Source: Phosphuga atrata
Lineage: Eukaryota; Arthropoda; Insecta; Coleoptera; Silphidae
Length of the DNA: 64,000 nt
Reading direction: 5' to 3'
Assembly (NCBI GenBank): GCA_944588485.1
Contig: OX155895.1
Location: 33,341,471 to 33,405,470, forward strand
The notes under the pieces: generated by a model
Told to the model about the DNA's origin: nothing
The model's input: the letters and a program-made list of their open reading frames with translations, nothing else
Database searches by the model: none
Program-made: the position numbers and the translations under genes
In this document: positions 24,457-37,718 of the stretch, one piece after another
Position numbering within the stretch: the first letter of the stretch is position 1
Layout: every line of letters begins with the position of its first letter

Positions 24457-26549
24457 TTATTTTCATAATAAATTAAATAATTTTTAGATTAAATTAAATT
24501 ATTTTTAAATTAAATTAAATTTAATTTAATTTAAATTTTCAATTCTATTAAATTGAATGATTTTTTAATTAAATTATTTTTAAATTAAATTAAATTATTT
24601 TTAAATTATATTAAATTTTTTTAAATTAAATTAAATTATTTTTAAAATTAATTAAATAAAATTAAATTATCTTTAAATTACATTAAATTAAATTATTTTT
24701 AAATATAATAAAAGTAAATTACTAAAAAAAATTAAATTATTGTTAAATTTTAATAAATTATATTTAAATTAAATTATTTTTTTTAAATTAAATTAAATTT
24801 ATTTTTTTAAAAATAAATTAAATAAAATTAAATTATCTTTAAATTAAAATATTTTTAAATTAAATTAATTTTTCTTTTAGATTTTAGATTTTAGATTAAA
24901 TTAAATTATTTTCAAAATGAAATTGAATTATTTTGAAATTAAATTAAATTATTTTTAAATGAAATGGAATTAATTTTGAAATAAATTGAATTACATTATT
25001 TTTAAATTAAATTAATAAATTAAATTATTTTAAATGAAATTAAATTAATTTAAGTCATTTTTAAATTAAATTAAATTATTTTTAAAATAATTTACTTTTA
25101 AATTAAATGTAATTTGTTTTGAATTAAATTAAATTACATTAAATTAATAAATTAAATTGATAATTTAAATTAAATTATTTTTAAATTAAAGTAAATTATT
25201 TTTAACTAAAATAAAATTATTTTAAAATTAAATTAAATTACTTTTAAGTTGAATTATACTATTTTTAAATTAAGTTAAATAATTTTTAAATTAAAATAAG
25301 CTATTTTTTAAATAAATTAAATTAAAATAAATTAAATAATTTTTAAAATTATTTATTTTTCAATTATTTTAAATTATTTTTAAATTAAATTAAGTATTTT
25401 TAAATTAAATTAAACTATTTATAAATTAAATTAAATATAAATATTTTTAAAATAAAATAAATTATTTTCATATTAAATTAAATTATTTTTAAATATAATT
25501 AAATAAAAATGTTTTTAAATTAAATAAAATTATTTTTGAATTATATTATTTTTAAATTAAATTAAAAAAAATTTTAATTGAATTAAATTAAATTATTTTT
25601 AAATTAAATTAAATTATTTTTAAATCAAATTAAATTAAATTATTTTAAAATTTAATTAAATTGATTTATTTTTAAATTAAATTAAATTATTTTTAAACTA
25701 AATTAAATTATTTTTAAAATTAATTATAAAAAAAAAAAAATAATTTTAAAATAATTTAATTTCAAAATAATTAAATTTTTAATTATTTTGAAATTAAATT
25801 ATTTTTAAATTAAATTAAAATAGCTTATTTTTAAACTTAATTAAATTAAATTATTTTTAAATTAATTGAGCTTTTTTAATTTAATTTGAATTTAATTAAA
25901 TTATAGCATTTTTATATTAAATTAAATTGTTATGAAATTAGATTAAATTATTTTTAAATTTTTTATTATTTTTAAATTATTATTATTATTATTATTTTTA
26001 AATTATTATTAAATTAAAATAAATTATATTTAAATTAAATTATTTTTTTTAAATTAAATTAAATTAATTTTTTTTTAATTAATTAAATAAAATTATCTTT
26101 ATAATAATTATCTTTAAATTAAAATATTTTCAAATTAAATTAAATTTTTTTAAATTAAATTAAATTATTTTTAAAATTAATTGAATAAAATTAAATTATC
26201 TTTAAATTAAATCAAATTATTTTTAACTCAAATTAAATTTAATTATTTTTGAAATTAAATTGTTTTTAATTTAATTTAAATTAATTAAAATTATTTTTAA
26301 ATAAAATAAAATTAAAATATTTTTAAATAAAACTATATTAATTTTAAATAAAATTAAATAATTTTTAAATTAATTCAAATTATTTTTAAATTAAATTAAA
26401 TTCTTTTTAAATTAAATTAATTTATTTTTAAATTAAATATAATTATTTTTAAATTAAATTAAATTATTTTAAAATTAATATAAATTATTTAAAAAATTAA
26501 ATTGATTAATTTTTTAATTATATTATTTTTAAATTAAATTAAATTATTT

Positions 26550-29500
26550 TTAAATTATATTAAATTTTTTTAAATTAAATTATTTTAAAAATTAATTAAA
26601 GAAATTTAAATTATCTTAAAATTAAATTAAATTAAATTATTTTTAAATTTAATTGAAATAATTTATTTTAAAAAAAATTAAATTATTATTAAATTAAAAT
26701 AAATTATATTTAATTTAAATTATTTTCATTAAATTAAATTAAATTTTTTTTTAAATTTAATTAAATAAAATTAAATAATCTTTAAATTAAAATATTTTTA
26801 AATTAAATTAAATTTATTTAAATTAAATTAAATTATTTTTAAAATTAATTAAATAAAATTAAATTATCTATAAATTAAATCAAATTATTTTTAAATCAAA
26901 TTAAATTCAATTAGTTTTGAAATTAAATTGTTTTTAATTTAATTTAAATTGATTTAAATTATTTTTAAATAAAATAAAATTAAAATATTTTTAAATAAAA
27001 CTAAATTATTTTCAAATAAAATTAAATTATTTTTAAATTAAATCAAATTATTTTTAAATTAAATTAAATTCTTTTTAAATTAAATTAAATTATTTTTAAA
27101 TTAAATTAAATTATTTTTAAATTAAATTAAATTATTTAAAAAATTAAATTGAATGATTGTTTAATTAAATTATTTTTGAAATAAATTAAATTATTTATAA
27201 ATTAAATTACATTTTTTTAAATAAAATTAAATTATTTTTAAAATTATTTAAATAAAATTAAATTTATCTTTAAATTAAATTAAATTAAATTATTTTTAAA
27301 TTAAATTAAATTATTTTAAAATTAATTATTTTTAAATTATATTCAATTCTTTTTAAAATAAATTTATTTATTTTTAAATTAAATTGAATTTATTATAAAA
27401 TTATATTATTTTTAAAAATTAAATTATTTTTAAATTAAATTAAATTATTTTTAAATTAAATTAATTTTTTTTTAAATTATATTGATTTATTTTTAAACTA
27501 AATTAAATTAAATTATTTTTAAATTAACTTAAATTAGATTATATTAAATTAAATTATTTTTAAATTAATTTAATTTTTTTTAAATTAAATTTAATTAGAA
27601 TATTTTTAAAATAATAAAATAAAATGAAATTATTTTTTTATTAAATTAAATTATTTTTAAAATAAATTAAATTATTTTTAAATTAAGATTAAATTATTTT
27701 TAAAATAAATTAAATTATTTTTAAATTAAATTAAATTCATTTGAAATTAAATTAAATTATTTTTAAATTAAATTAAATTATTTTTAAATTAAATTAAATT
27801 ATTTAATTAAATTGAATTATTTTTATTTTAAAATAAATTAAATAATTTGTAAATAAATTATTTTTCAATCATTTTAAATTATTTTTAAATTAAATTAAAT
27901 TATTTTTAGAATAAATTAAATTATTTTTAAAATGAAATTAAATTATTTTTAAATTAAATTAAATTATTTTTAAATTAAATGGAATTAATTTTGAATTAAA
28001 TTGAATTACACTATTTTTAAATTAAATTAATAATTTAAATTATTTTTAAATAAAATTAAATTAATTTAAATTATTTTTAAATTAAATTAAATTATTTTTA
28101 AATTAATTTACTTTTAAATTAAATGTTATTTGTTTTGAAATAAATTAAATTACATTAAATTAATAAATTAAATTGGTAATTTAAATGAAATTATTTTTAA
28201 ATTAAAGTAAATTATTTTTAACTAAAATAAAATTATTTTAAAATTAAATTAAATTACTTTTAAGTTGAATTATATTATTTTTAAATTAAGTTAAATAATT
28301 TTTAAATTAAAATAATCTATTTTTTAAATAAATTAAAATAAATTAAATAATTTGTAAAATTATTTATTTTTCAATTATTTTAAATTATTTTTAAATTAAA
28401 TTAAGTATTTTTAAATTAAATTAAATTATTTAAAAATTAAATTAAATTTAAATATTTTTAAAATAAATTAAATTATTTTCATATTAAATTAAATTACTTT
28501 TAAATATAAATAAATTAAAATGTTTTTAAATTAAATTAAATTATTTTTGAATTATATTATTTTTAAATTAAATTAAATAATTTTTTAATTGAATTAAATT
28601 AATTTTTTTTTAAATTAATTTAAATAATTTAAAAATTATTTTTAAATCAAATTAAATTAAATTATTTTTAAATTTAATTAAAATAAATTATTTTTAAATT
28701 AAATTAAATTATTTTTAAATTATATTAAATTTTTTTAAATTAAATTATTTTAAAAATTAATTAAAGAAAATTAAATTATCTTAAAATTAAATTAAATTAA
28801 ATTATTTTTAAATTTAATTAAAATAATTTATTTAAAAAAAAATTAAATTATTATTAAATTAATATAAATTATATTTAATTTAAATTATTTTCATTAAATT
28901 AAATTAAATTTTTTTTTAAATTTAATTAAATAAAATTAATTAATCTTTAAATAAAAATATTTTTAAATTAAATTAAATTTATTTAAATTAAATTAAATTA
29001 TTTTTAAAATTAATTAAATAAAATTAAATTATCTATAAATTAAATCAAATTATTTTTAAATCAAATTAAATCCAATTAGTTTTGAAATTAAATTGTTTTT
29101 AATTTAATTTAAATTGATTTAAATTATTTTTAAATAAAATAAAATTAAAATATTTTTAAATAAAACTAAATTATTTTCAAATAAAATTAAATTTTTCTTA
29201 AATTAAATCAAATTATTTTTAAATTAAATTAAATTCTTTTTAAATTAAATTAAATTATGTTTAAATTAAATTAAATTATTTTTAAATTAAATTAAATTAT
29301 TTAAAAAATTAAATTGAATGATTGTTTAATTAAATTATTTTTGAAATAAATTAAATTTTTTATAAATTATATTACATTTTTTTAAATAAAATTAAATTAT
29401 TTTTAAAATTAATTAAATAAAATTAAATTTATCTTTAAATTTAAATTAAATTAAATTATTTTTAAATTAAATTAAATTATTTTAAAATTAATTATTTTTA

Positions 29501-30920
29501 AATTATATTCACTTCTTTTTAAAATAAATTTATTTATTTTTAAATTAAATTGAATTTATTATAAAATTATATTATTTTTAAAAATTAAATTATTTTTAAA
29601 TTAAATTAAATTATTTTTAAATTAAATTAATTTTTTTTTAAATTATATTGATTTATTTTTAAACTAAATTAAATTAAATTATTTTTAAATTAACTTAAAT
29701 TAGATTATATTAAATTAAATTATTTTTAAATTAATTTAATTTTTTTTAAATTAAATTTAATTAGAATATTTTTAAAATAAATAAAATAAATTGAAATTAT
29801 TTTTTTATTAAATTAAATTATTTTTAAAATAAATTAAATTATTTTTAAATTAAGATTAAATTATTTTTAAAATAAATTAAATTATTTTTAAATTAAATTA
29901 AATTCATTTGAAATTAAATTAAATTATTTTTAAATTAAATTAAATTATTTTTAAATTAAATTAAATTATTTAATTAAATTGAATTATTTTTATTTTAAAA
30001 TAAATTAAATAATTTGTAAATAAATTATTTTTCAAACATTTTAAATTATTTTTAAATTAAATTAAATTATTTTTAGAATAAATTAAATTATTTTTAAAAT
30101 GAAATTAAATTATTTTTGAAATAAATTAAATTATTTTTAAATTATATTACATTTTAAAAAAAAAAATTAAATTATTTTTAAAATTAATTGAATAAAATTA
30201 AATTTATCTTTAAATTAAATTAAATTATTAATTATTTTTAAATTATATTCAATTCTTTTTAAATTAAATTTATTTATTTTTAAATTAAATTGAATTTATT
30301 ATAAAATTATATTATTTTTAAAAATTTAATTATTTTTAAATTAAATTAAATTATTTTTAAATTAAATTATTTTTTTTTTAATTTTATTGATTTATTTTTG
30401 AACTAAATTAAATTAAATTATTTTTAAATTAACTTAAATTAGATTATATTAAATTAAATTATTTTCAAATTAATTTAATTTTTTTTTTTAATTAAATTTA
30501 ATTAGAATATTTTTAAAATAAATAAAATAAAATAAAATTATTTTTTTATTAAATTAAATTATTTTAAAAATAAATTAAATTATTTTTAAATTAAGATTAA
30601 ATTATTTTTAAAATAAACCAAATTATTTTTATATTAAATTAAATTAAATTATTTTTAAATTAATTTAAATTATTTAATTAAATTGAATTTATTTTAATTT
30701 AAAATAAATTAAATAATTTGTAAATAAATTATTTTTCAATTAATTTAAATTGTTTTTAAATTAAAGTAAATTATTTTTAGATTAAATTAAATTATTTTTA
30801 ATATGAAATTAAATTATTTTAAAATTAAATTAAATTATTTTTAAATTAAATGGAATTAATTTTGAATTAAATTGAATTAGATTATTTTTAAATTAAATTA
30901 ATAAATTAAATTAAATTATT
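26550..30920 (+). repeat. ~2.17-kb tandem duplication with a nested third partial copy
   Basis: Matching marker pairs: TATATTAAATTTTTTTAAAT at 26557 and 28721 (offset 2164), and TTGAATTTATTATAAAATTA at 27384 and 29550 (offset 2166). A third copy of the second marker lies at 30290 (offset 740). From about 30117 the sequence restarts at a position equivalent to about 29340, so the second copy is interrupted by a third, partial one. Confidence 0.75.
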
Positions 30921-32120
30921 TTTAAATAAAATTAAATTAATTTAAATTATTTTTAAATTGAATTAAATTATTTTTAAATTACTTTTAAATTAAATGTAAT
31001 TTATTTTGGATTAAATTAAATTACATTAATTTATTAAATTAAATTGATAATTTAAATTAAAGTATATTATTTTTAACTAAAATTAAATTATTTTAAAATT
31101 ATATTAAATTACTTTTAAATTGAATTATATTCTTTTTAAATTATATTAAATAATTTTTAAATTAAAATAAGCTTTTTTTAAATAAATTAAATAATTTTTA
31201 AATTTAATTATTTTTCAATTATTTTAAATTATTTTTAAATTATATTAAATTATTTTTAAATTAAATTAAATTATCTATAAAAATAATTTGAATGATTTTT
31301 TAATTAAATTGTTTTTAAATTAAATTAAATTATTATTAAATTATATTAAATTTTTTTAAATTAAATTATTTTTAAAATTAATTAAATAAAATTAATTTAT
31401 CTTTAAATTAACTAAAATTATTTTTAAATTTAATTAAAATAAATTAAAAAAAAAATTAAATTATTATTAAATTAAAATAAATTATATTTAAATTAAATTA
31501 TTTTTTTAAAATTAAATAAAATAAATTATCTTTAAATTAAAATATTATTAAACTAAATAAATTTTTTTTAAATTAAATTAAATTATTTTTAAAATTAATT
31601 AAATTTAATTTTAAAATACCTTTAATAAAATTATTTTTAAATCAAATTAAATTAAATTATTTTTGAAATTAATTTGTTTTTAATTTAACTTAAATTAATT
31701 AAAATTATTTTTAAATAAAATAAAATTAAATTATTTTTAAATAAAACTAAATTATTTTTAAATAAAATTAAATTATTTTTAAATCAAATCAAATTATTTT
31801 TAAATTAAATTAATTTCTTTTTAAATTAAATTAATTTATTTTTAAATGAAATTAAATTATTTTTAAATTAAATTGAATTATTCTAAAATTGATTATTTTT
31901 AAATTATATTAAATTCTTTTTAAGAAATTTTATTTGTTTTTAAATTAAATTGAATTATTATAAAATTAAATTATTTTTAAATTAAAATAAATTATTTTTA
32001 AATTAAATTGAATAATTTTTAAAGTATATTGATTTATTTTTGAACTAAATTAAATTAAATTATTTTTAAATTAATTTAAATTAGATTATTTTAAATTAAA
32101 TTAATTAGATTATTTTTAAA

Positions 32121-32124
<4 letters not shown>

Positions 32125-32198
<74 letters not shown>
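32125..32198. repeat. (AT)37 microsatellite
   Basis: An uninterrupted run of 37 AT dinucleotides, 74 bp, inside the satellite, followed by AATAATAAATT-rich degenerate sequence. It is self-complementary and a candidate for cruciform extrusion, length variation or assembly error. Confidence 0.97.
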
Positions 32199-32200
<2 letters not shown>

Positions 32201-35200
32201 ATAATAAAATATAAAATAATAATAAATTAATTATTATATTATAATTAATTATTATAAAATAATAATAAATTATCTTTATATTAAATTAAATTATTTTTAA
32301 AATAAATTAAATTATTTTTAAATTTAAATTAATTTTTTTTTTAAATAAATTAAATTATTTTTAAATTAAATTAAATTCTTTTGAAATTGAATTAAATTAT
32401 TTTTAAATTAAATTAAATTATTTTTAAATTAAATTATTTAAAAAGTTAAATTGAATTATTTTTTAATTAAATTATTTTTAAATTAAAATAAATTATTTTT
32501 AAATTATATTAACTTAAATGAGATTTTTTTTAAATAAAAATTATTTTTTTTAAATTAAATTAAATCAAAATATTTTTAAATTAAAATAAATTAAATAATT
32601 TTTAAAATAAATTCATTTTCAAATAATTTAAATTATTTTTAAATTAAATTAAATTATTTTTAGAATAAATTAAATTATTTTTAAAATGAAATTAAATTAT
32701 TCTTAAATTAAATTAAATTATTTTTAAATTAAATGGATTTAATTTTGAATTAAATTGAATTACATTATTTTTAAATTAAATTAATAAATTAAATTAAATT
32801 ATTTTTAAATAAAATAAAATTAATTTAATTTATTTTTAATTTAATTTATTTTTAAATTAAATTACTTTTAAATTAAATGTAATTTATTTTGAATTAAATT
32901 AAATTAGACTAAATTAATAAATTGAATTGATAATTTAAATTAAATTATTTTTAAATTAAAGTAAATTATTTTTAACTAAAATTAAATTATTTTTAAATTA
33001 TAATAAATTACTTTTAAATTGAATTATATTATTTTTAAATTATATTAAATAATTTTTAAATTAAAATAAGGTATTTTTTAAATAAATTAAAAATAAATTA
33101 AATAATTTTTAAAATTAATTATTTTTCAATTATTTAAAATTATTTTTGAATAAAATTAAATTATTTTTAGGTTAAATTTATTTAAATTAGATTGTTTAAA
33201 AATAAATTATATTATATTATATAAAATTAATTTTTTTTTAATTACTTAATTAAATTATATTTTAATTTATTTTAAATTAAATTAATAAATTCTTAAATTA
33301 AATACATTTTTTTTAAATAATTGAATTATTTTTGAATTAAAATAAATTATTTTTATATAAAATTAATTTAAATTAGATTATTTTTTAATTAAATTATTTT
33401 TAAATTAAATATTTTTTTTTTAAACTAACAAACTACATTACTTCTAAAATAAATTAAATAAAATGAAATTATTTTTAAATTAAATTAAAATATTTTCAAT
33501 CCAATAAAATTTATAATTTAATTATTTATAATTTTTTAAAATAAATTGTTTCTAAATTAAATTAATTATTTTTATAATAATTTAAATTATTTATAAATTA
33601 AATTGTTTTGAAATAAAATAAAATTAAATTATTTTTAAAATAAATTAAATTTATTTTTGAATAAATAAAATTATTTTTAAATTAAATTAAATTGTTTATA
33701 ATGTAAAATAAATTAAATTATTTTTAAATTAAATTAAATTATTTACAAATTAAATTAAAATATTTTTAAATTTAATTAAATTAAATTGTTTTTCAATTAA
33801 TTTAAATTATTTTTAAATTAAATTCAATTATTTTTACATTAAATTAAATCATTTTAGAATTAAAATAAATTATTTCAAAATTAAATTAGTTTATTTTCAA
33901 ATTAAATTAAGTTAAATTATTTTTAAATTTAATTAAATTAAATTATTTTTAAATTAAATTAAATTATTTTCAAATCAAATTAAATTATTTTTGAAATTAA
34001 ATTGTTTTTAATTCAATTTAAATTATTTTTAAATTTATTCAAATTATTTTTAAATGAAATAAAATTATTTTTTAATAAAATTAAATTATTTTTGAATTGA
34101 ATTATTTTTAAATTAAATTACATTTTTTTAAATTAAATTGAATTAAATTATTTTTAAAATTAATTAAGTAAAACTTAATTATCTTTATATTAAATGAAAT
34201 TATTTTTAAATTAAATTAAATTATTTTTAAATTAAATATTTTTAAATTAAATTAAATTATTTTTAAATAAATTTTTTTTAAATAAATTGAATAACTCTAT
34301 AAAATTAAATTGTTTTAAAAATTTAAATTAAATTATAATATTTATTAAAAAAATTAAAATATTTCAAATAATTTATAAATTAATTATTTTTAAATTAAAT
34401 TAAATTAATTGATAATAATTAAATTATTTTAAAAATAATTTAATTTATATTAAATTAATTTTTAAATTAAATTGAATAATTTTTAAATTAAATAAAATTA
34501 ATTTATTTTTAAATTAAATTAAATTATTTTTAAATTAAATTAAATTGTTTAAAAAAAATGTAATTATTCTTGAATTAAATTAAATTACATTATTATAAAA
34601 GTAATTTAATAAATTAAATTATTTTTAAATTAAATTAAATTATTTTTAGATTAAATTTATATAATTTTAAATTAAATGAAATTATTTTCAAATTAAATTA
34701 AATTATTTTTAAATTTCATTAATTTAAATTATTTTTAAATTAAATTATTTTTAAGTTAAATTAAATTATTTTTAAATTATTTAAAAATAAAATTAAAATC
34801 TTTTAAAATAAAATAAAATTAAATTTTAATTATTTTTAAATCAAATTAAATTAAATTATTGATGAAATTAAATTGTTTTTAAATTAAATTAAATTCTTTT
34901 TAAATTAATTTAAATTATTTTGAAATTAAATAAAATTGAATTATTTTCAAATAAAATAAAAATATTTTTAAATTAAATTAAATTGTTTTTAAATTAAATA
35001 GAATTATTTTTAAAATAAAATAATTTAAATTATTATTAATTTAAATTAAATTATTTTTAAATTTAATTAAATTGAATTACGTTTAAATTTAATTAAATAA
35101 TTTTTAAATTAAATTAAATCATTTTTAAATTAAATTAAATTATTTTTGAATTAAATTAAATTAAAGCATTTTTAAATTATATTAAATTATTTTTAAATTC

Positions 35201-35215
35201 AATTAAATTATTTTT

Positions 35216-36160
35216 AAATCAAATTAAATTAAATTATTTTTAAATTTAATTAAATTAAATTATTTTTAAATTAAATTAAATTATTTTTAAATTAAATTAA
35301 ATTATTTTTAAATTAAATTAAATTATTTTTAAATCAAATTAAATTAAATTAAATTATTTTTAAATTTAATTAAATTAAATTATTTTTAAATTAAATTAAA
35401 TTATTTTTGAATTACATTAAATTAAAGCATTTTTAAATTATATTAAATTATTTTTAAATTCAATTAAATTATTTTTTAATCAAATTAAATTTAATTATTT
35501 TTAAATTTAATTAAATTAAATTATTTTTAAATTAAATTAAATTATTTTTAAATTAAATTAAATTATTTTTAGATTAAATTTATATAATTTTAAATTAAAT
35601 GAAATTATTTTCAAATTAAATTAAATTATTTTTAAATTTAATTAAATTAAATTATTTTTAAATTAAATTAAATTATTTTTAAATTAAATTAAATTATTTT
35701 TAAATTCAATTAAATTATTTTTAAATCAAATTAAATTAAATTATTTTTAAATTTAATTAAATTAAATAATTTTTAAATTAAATTAAATTATTTTTAAATT
35801 AAATTAAATTATTTTTAAATTAAATTAAATTATTTTTAAATCAAATTAAATTAAATTATTTTTAAATTTAATCAAATTAAATTATTTTTAAATTAAATTA
35901 AATTATTTTTAAATTAAATTAAATTATTTTTAAATTAAATTAAATTATTTTTAAATTAAATTAAATTATTTTTAAATCAAATTAAATTAAATTATTTTTA
36001 AATTTAATTAAATTAAATTATTTTTAAATTAAATTAAATTATTTTTAAATTAAATTAAATTATTTTTAAATTAAATTAAATTATTTTTAAATTAAATTAA
36101 ATTATTTTTAAATCAAATTAAAATAAATTATTTTTAAATTTAATTAAATTAAATTATTTT
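35216..36160 (+). repeat. Highly regular 115/136-bp higher-order satellite array
   Basis: The marker AAATCAAATT occurs at 35216, 35331, 35723, 35838, 35974 and 36110. The spacings 115, 115, 136 and 136 fit [26-bp AAATC monomer][26-bp AAATTTAATT monomer][21-bp monomer x3 or x4]. 136 minus 115 is exactly one 21-bp monomer. Copies are nearly identical, unlike the diverged array to the left, so this looks recently amplified. The stretch 35331-35723 is a less regular interval of the same material. Confidence 0.85.
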
Positions 36161-36163
36161 TAA

Positions 36164-36182
36164 CCGTTAAGGTTATTCTACC
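36164..36182 (+). repeat. piggyBac copy 1 left terminal inverted repeat
   Basis: 19 bp, CCGTTAAGGTTATTCTACC, immediately inside the left TTAA. Two mismatches against the right repeat. Confidence 0.9.
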
Positions 36183-36204
36183 GGCCGGAGTATAATACGG
36201 CCGG
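36181..36204. repeat. Subterminal GC-rich palindrome of piggyBac copy 1
   Basis: CCGGCCG (36181-36187) and CGGCCGG (36198-36204) are inverted repeats around a 10-bp GAGTATAATA spacer, just inside the left terminal repeat. Copy 2 has the same structure with one change (CGGTCGG). It may be a subterminal transposase-binding repeat, which is inference. It is the most GC-rich short motif in the right half of the window. Confidence 0.7.
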
Positions 36205-36320
36205 ACGCGCTTTTAACTAATTTTTACATATGGTTAAAATAATATTTCGATGAAACGCCTTTTAGTAATCTCTCTTAATTTTTATCTCTTAAAATTAGTT
36301 TAAAAAAAAAATGTTTTAAA

Positions 36321-36407
36321 AATTTACGAATTTTAACTTTTTTACCAAAAACTACGCTAGACTCCTTCTAGCGTAGTTTTTGGTAAAAATGTTAAAATTC
36401 GTAAATT
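36321..36407. repeat. Near-perfect 41-bp-armed hairpin in piggyBac copy 1
   Basis: Left arm 36321-36361, loop CTCCT (36362-36366), right arm 36367-36407. The arms pair at 40 of 41 positions. It lies between the left end and the transposase remnant. Copy 2 keeps the outer arms but has lost the apex (about 45651-45709). Confidence 0.92.
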
Positions 36408-36429
36408 AGGCCTGGAGTGACAGCGTGTC

Positions 36430-37511
36430 ATGAGACCACGTATTAAGTTTAAAAACAAGTTTTCAACTATTCTAAACAAGCCCTTAGAATACATAGAAAT
36501 ATCACCTACTATGGAGCAAAAAAGATGGACCAACGATTAGATACCACGAAATTTGTAAATTTATTAGATTTGATGATGAAAAAATGAAGATCCCAACAGC
36601 CTGCAATGGATAAACTTGCACCTATTAGGAAAATGTGGGATCGAATGAATAATAATTTAGGAAAATTCAACATGCCATCATGTAATCTGACTGTAGATGA
36701 GCAATTATTTGGTTTTGAAGGAAAATGTCCATTCAAGCAATACATACCATCCAAACCAAAAATATGGAATAAAAATATTTTGGCTAAACGATTCTGAAAC
36801 AGGATACACACTAAAAGGAATTCAATATTTAGGAAAAGAGAGAAATCAACGTGCCACCAACCTGGGTGAGAATATATCGTACAAGATTTATGCACTCCAC
36901 ATTTCGATACAAATAGGAACAAAACGCGCGACAATTTTTGTACTACCAAACAATTGGTACCGAATTTGAAGAGTTCTGGTCTCACTATTACGGGAACGGT
37001 ACGAAAAAATAAGGTATTTTCGACCAAAATTTTCTGTCGAAACGTTCTCGAGAACAATTTATGGATTTACAAAAAATCGCACGTTAGTGTCATACGTTCC
37101 AAAAAAGGGAAAATCTGTAATTTTATTATCAACAATGTGATCAAACCTCATAGTGATGCGATCACGGAAAATAAAAGAAAACCGTAAGTGATTATTGAAG
37201 ATGACAAACAGATTTTATGGACAAGATGTTCAAAACTTATAGGTACATGTAAAAGAAAGACAAATAGATATCATGTTGCATTTTTTTGGTTCAATTTAAA
37301 CATTTTAGACATAAGTTTATTGGCTACATATATTACATACACTAACGTTATAAAAATTGGATTACAAAAAAAAGACAAAAGAAATACTTTTACAAATGAA
37401 GTTAGTAAGGCCCTGATTTCACCGCATTTACAGCGACGACAGAATCAAAATTTGCGAAATAAGGCTTTGAAGGAAAGTAAATTCTTTCTCCAGAAATATT
37501 ATATGCAATAA
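36430..37511 (+). pseudogene. piggyBac transposase remnant, copy 1
   Basis: The transposase would cut and paste the element at TTAA sites. The family DDD residues can be placed, but in different frames: Asp in LTVDEQL (36696-36698), Asp in TRDNF (36930-36932) and Asp in DFMDKMFKTYR (37211-37213). Family landmarks are MDKLAPIRKMWD, GFEGKCPFKQYIPSKP, KYGIKIFWLNDSETGY, NLGENI and KTNRYHVAFFWFNLNILD. Breaks: an extra A after IPSKPK shifts into the KYGIKIFW frame, there is another shift near 36870-36890 (GAATATATCG), and more shifts at about 37140-37260. About 87 bp present in copy 2 (45810-45896) is deleted here near 36512. The C-terminus ends KFFLQKYYMQ, with no cysteine-rich zinc domain. The true N-terminus is not identifiable, so the start given is only the first in-frame ATG. 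Confidence 0.88.
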
Positions 37512-37718
37512 GTATGTAGATTAATAGAAAAATTAAATTATAAACTTGTTTATATTTAAACACTATTCGAAAAAATAGAATTAGAATGTTTATCCCACTT
37601 AATCTAATATAAAAAATATGTAGCTAATTTATTAAAATATTTGTTGAATAGAATGTAAGAGAACCAAAAATCTAAGGTGTAATTAAAAAATAATTATATA
37701 ATTACATTAGGTATTTTT

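Larger units (their letters stand above)
20166..36159 (+). repeat. AT satellite block D (plus orientation)
   Basis: A 16-kb plus-oriented array. Within it are a ~499-bp tandem repeat (20625-21450), a ~2165-bp duplication (about 26550-30920), a (AT)37 run, a tiny non-satellite patch at 24418-24456, and a very regular 115/136-bp higher-order array at its right end. A module marked by AATGGAATTAATTTTGAA, or close to it, recurs near 23953, 24963, 27979, 30850 and 32733. Degenerate AT sequence lies around 33180-33310. No gene is seen. Confidence 0.9.

Noticed and set aside
36509..37057. 182-codon minus-strand ORF over piggyBac copy 1, and its partners at 45800-46294 and 46284-46532
   Set aside because: Antisense to the clearly recognisable plus-strand transposase remnant. 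Similarity between the two copies is explained by the duplication.
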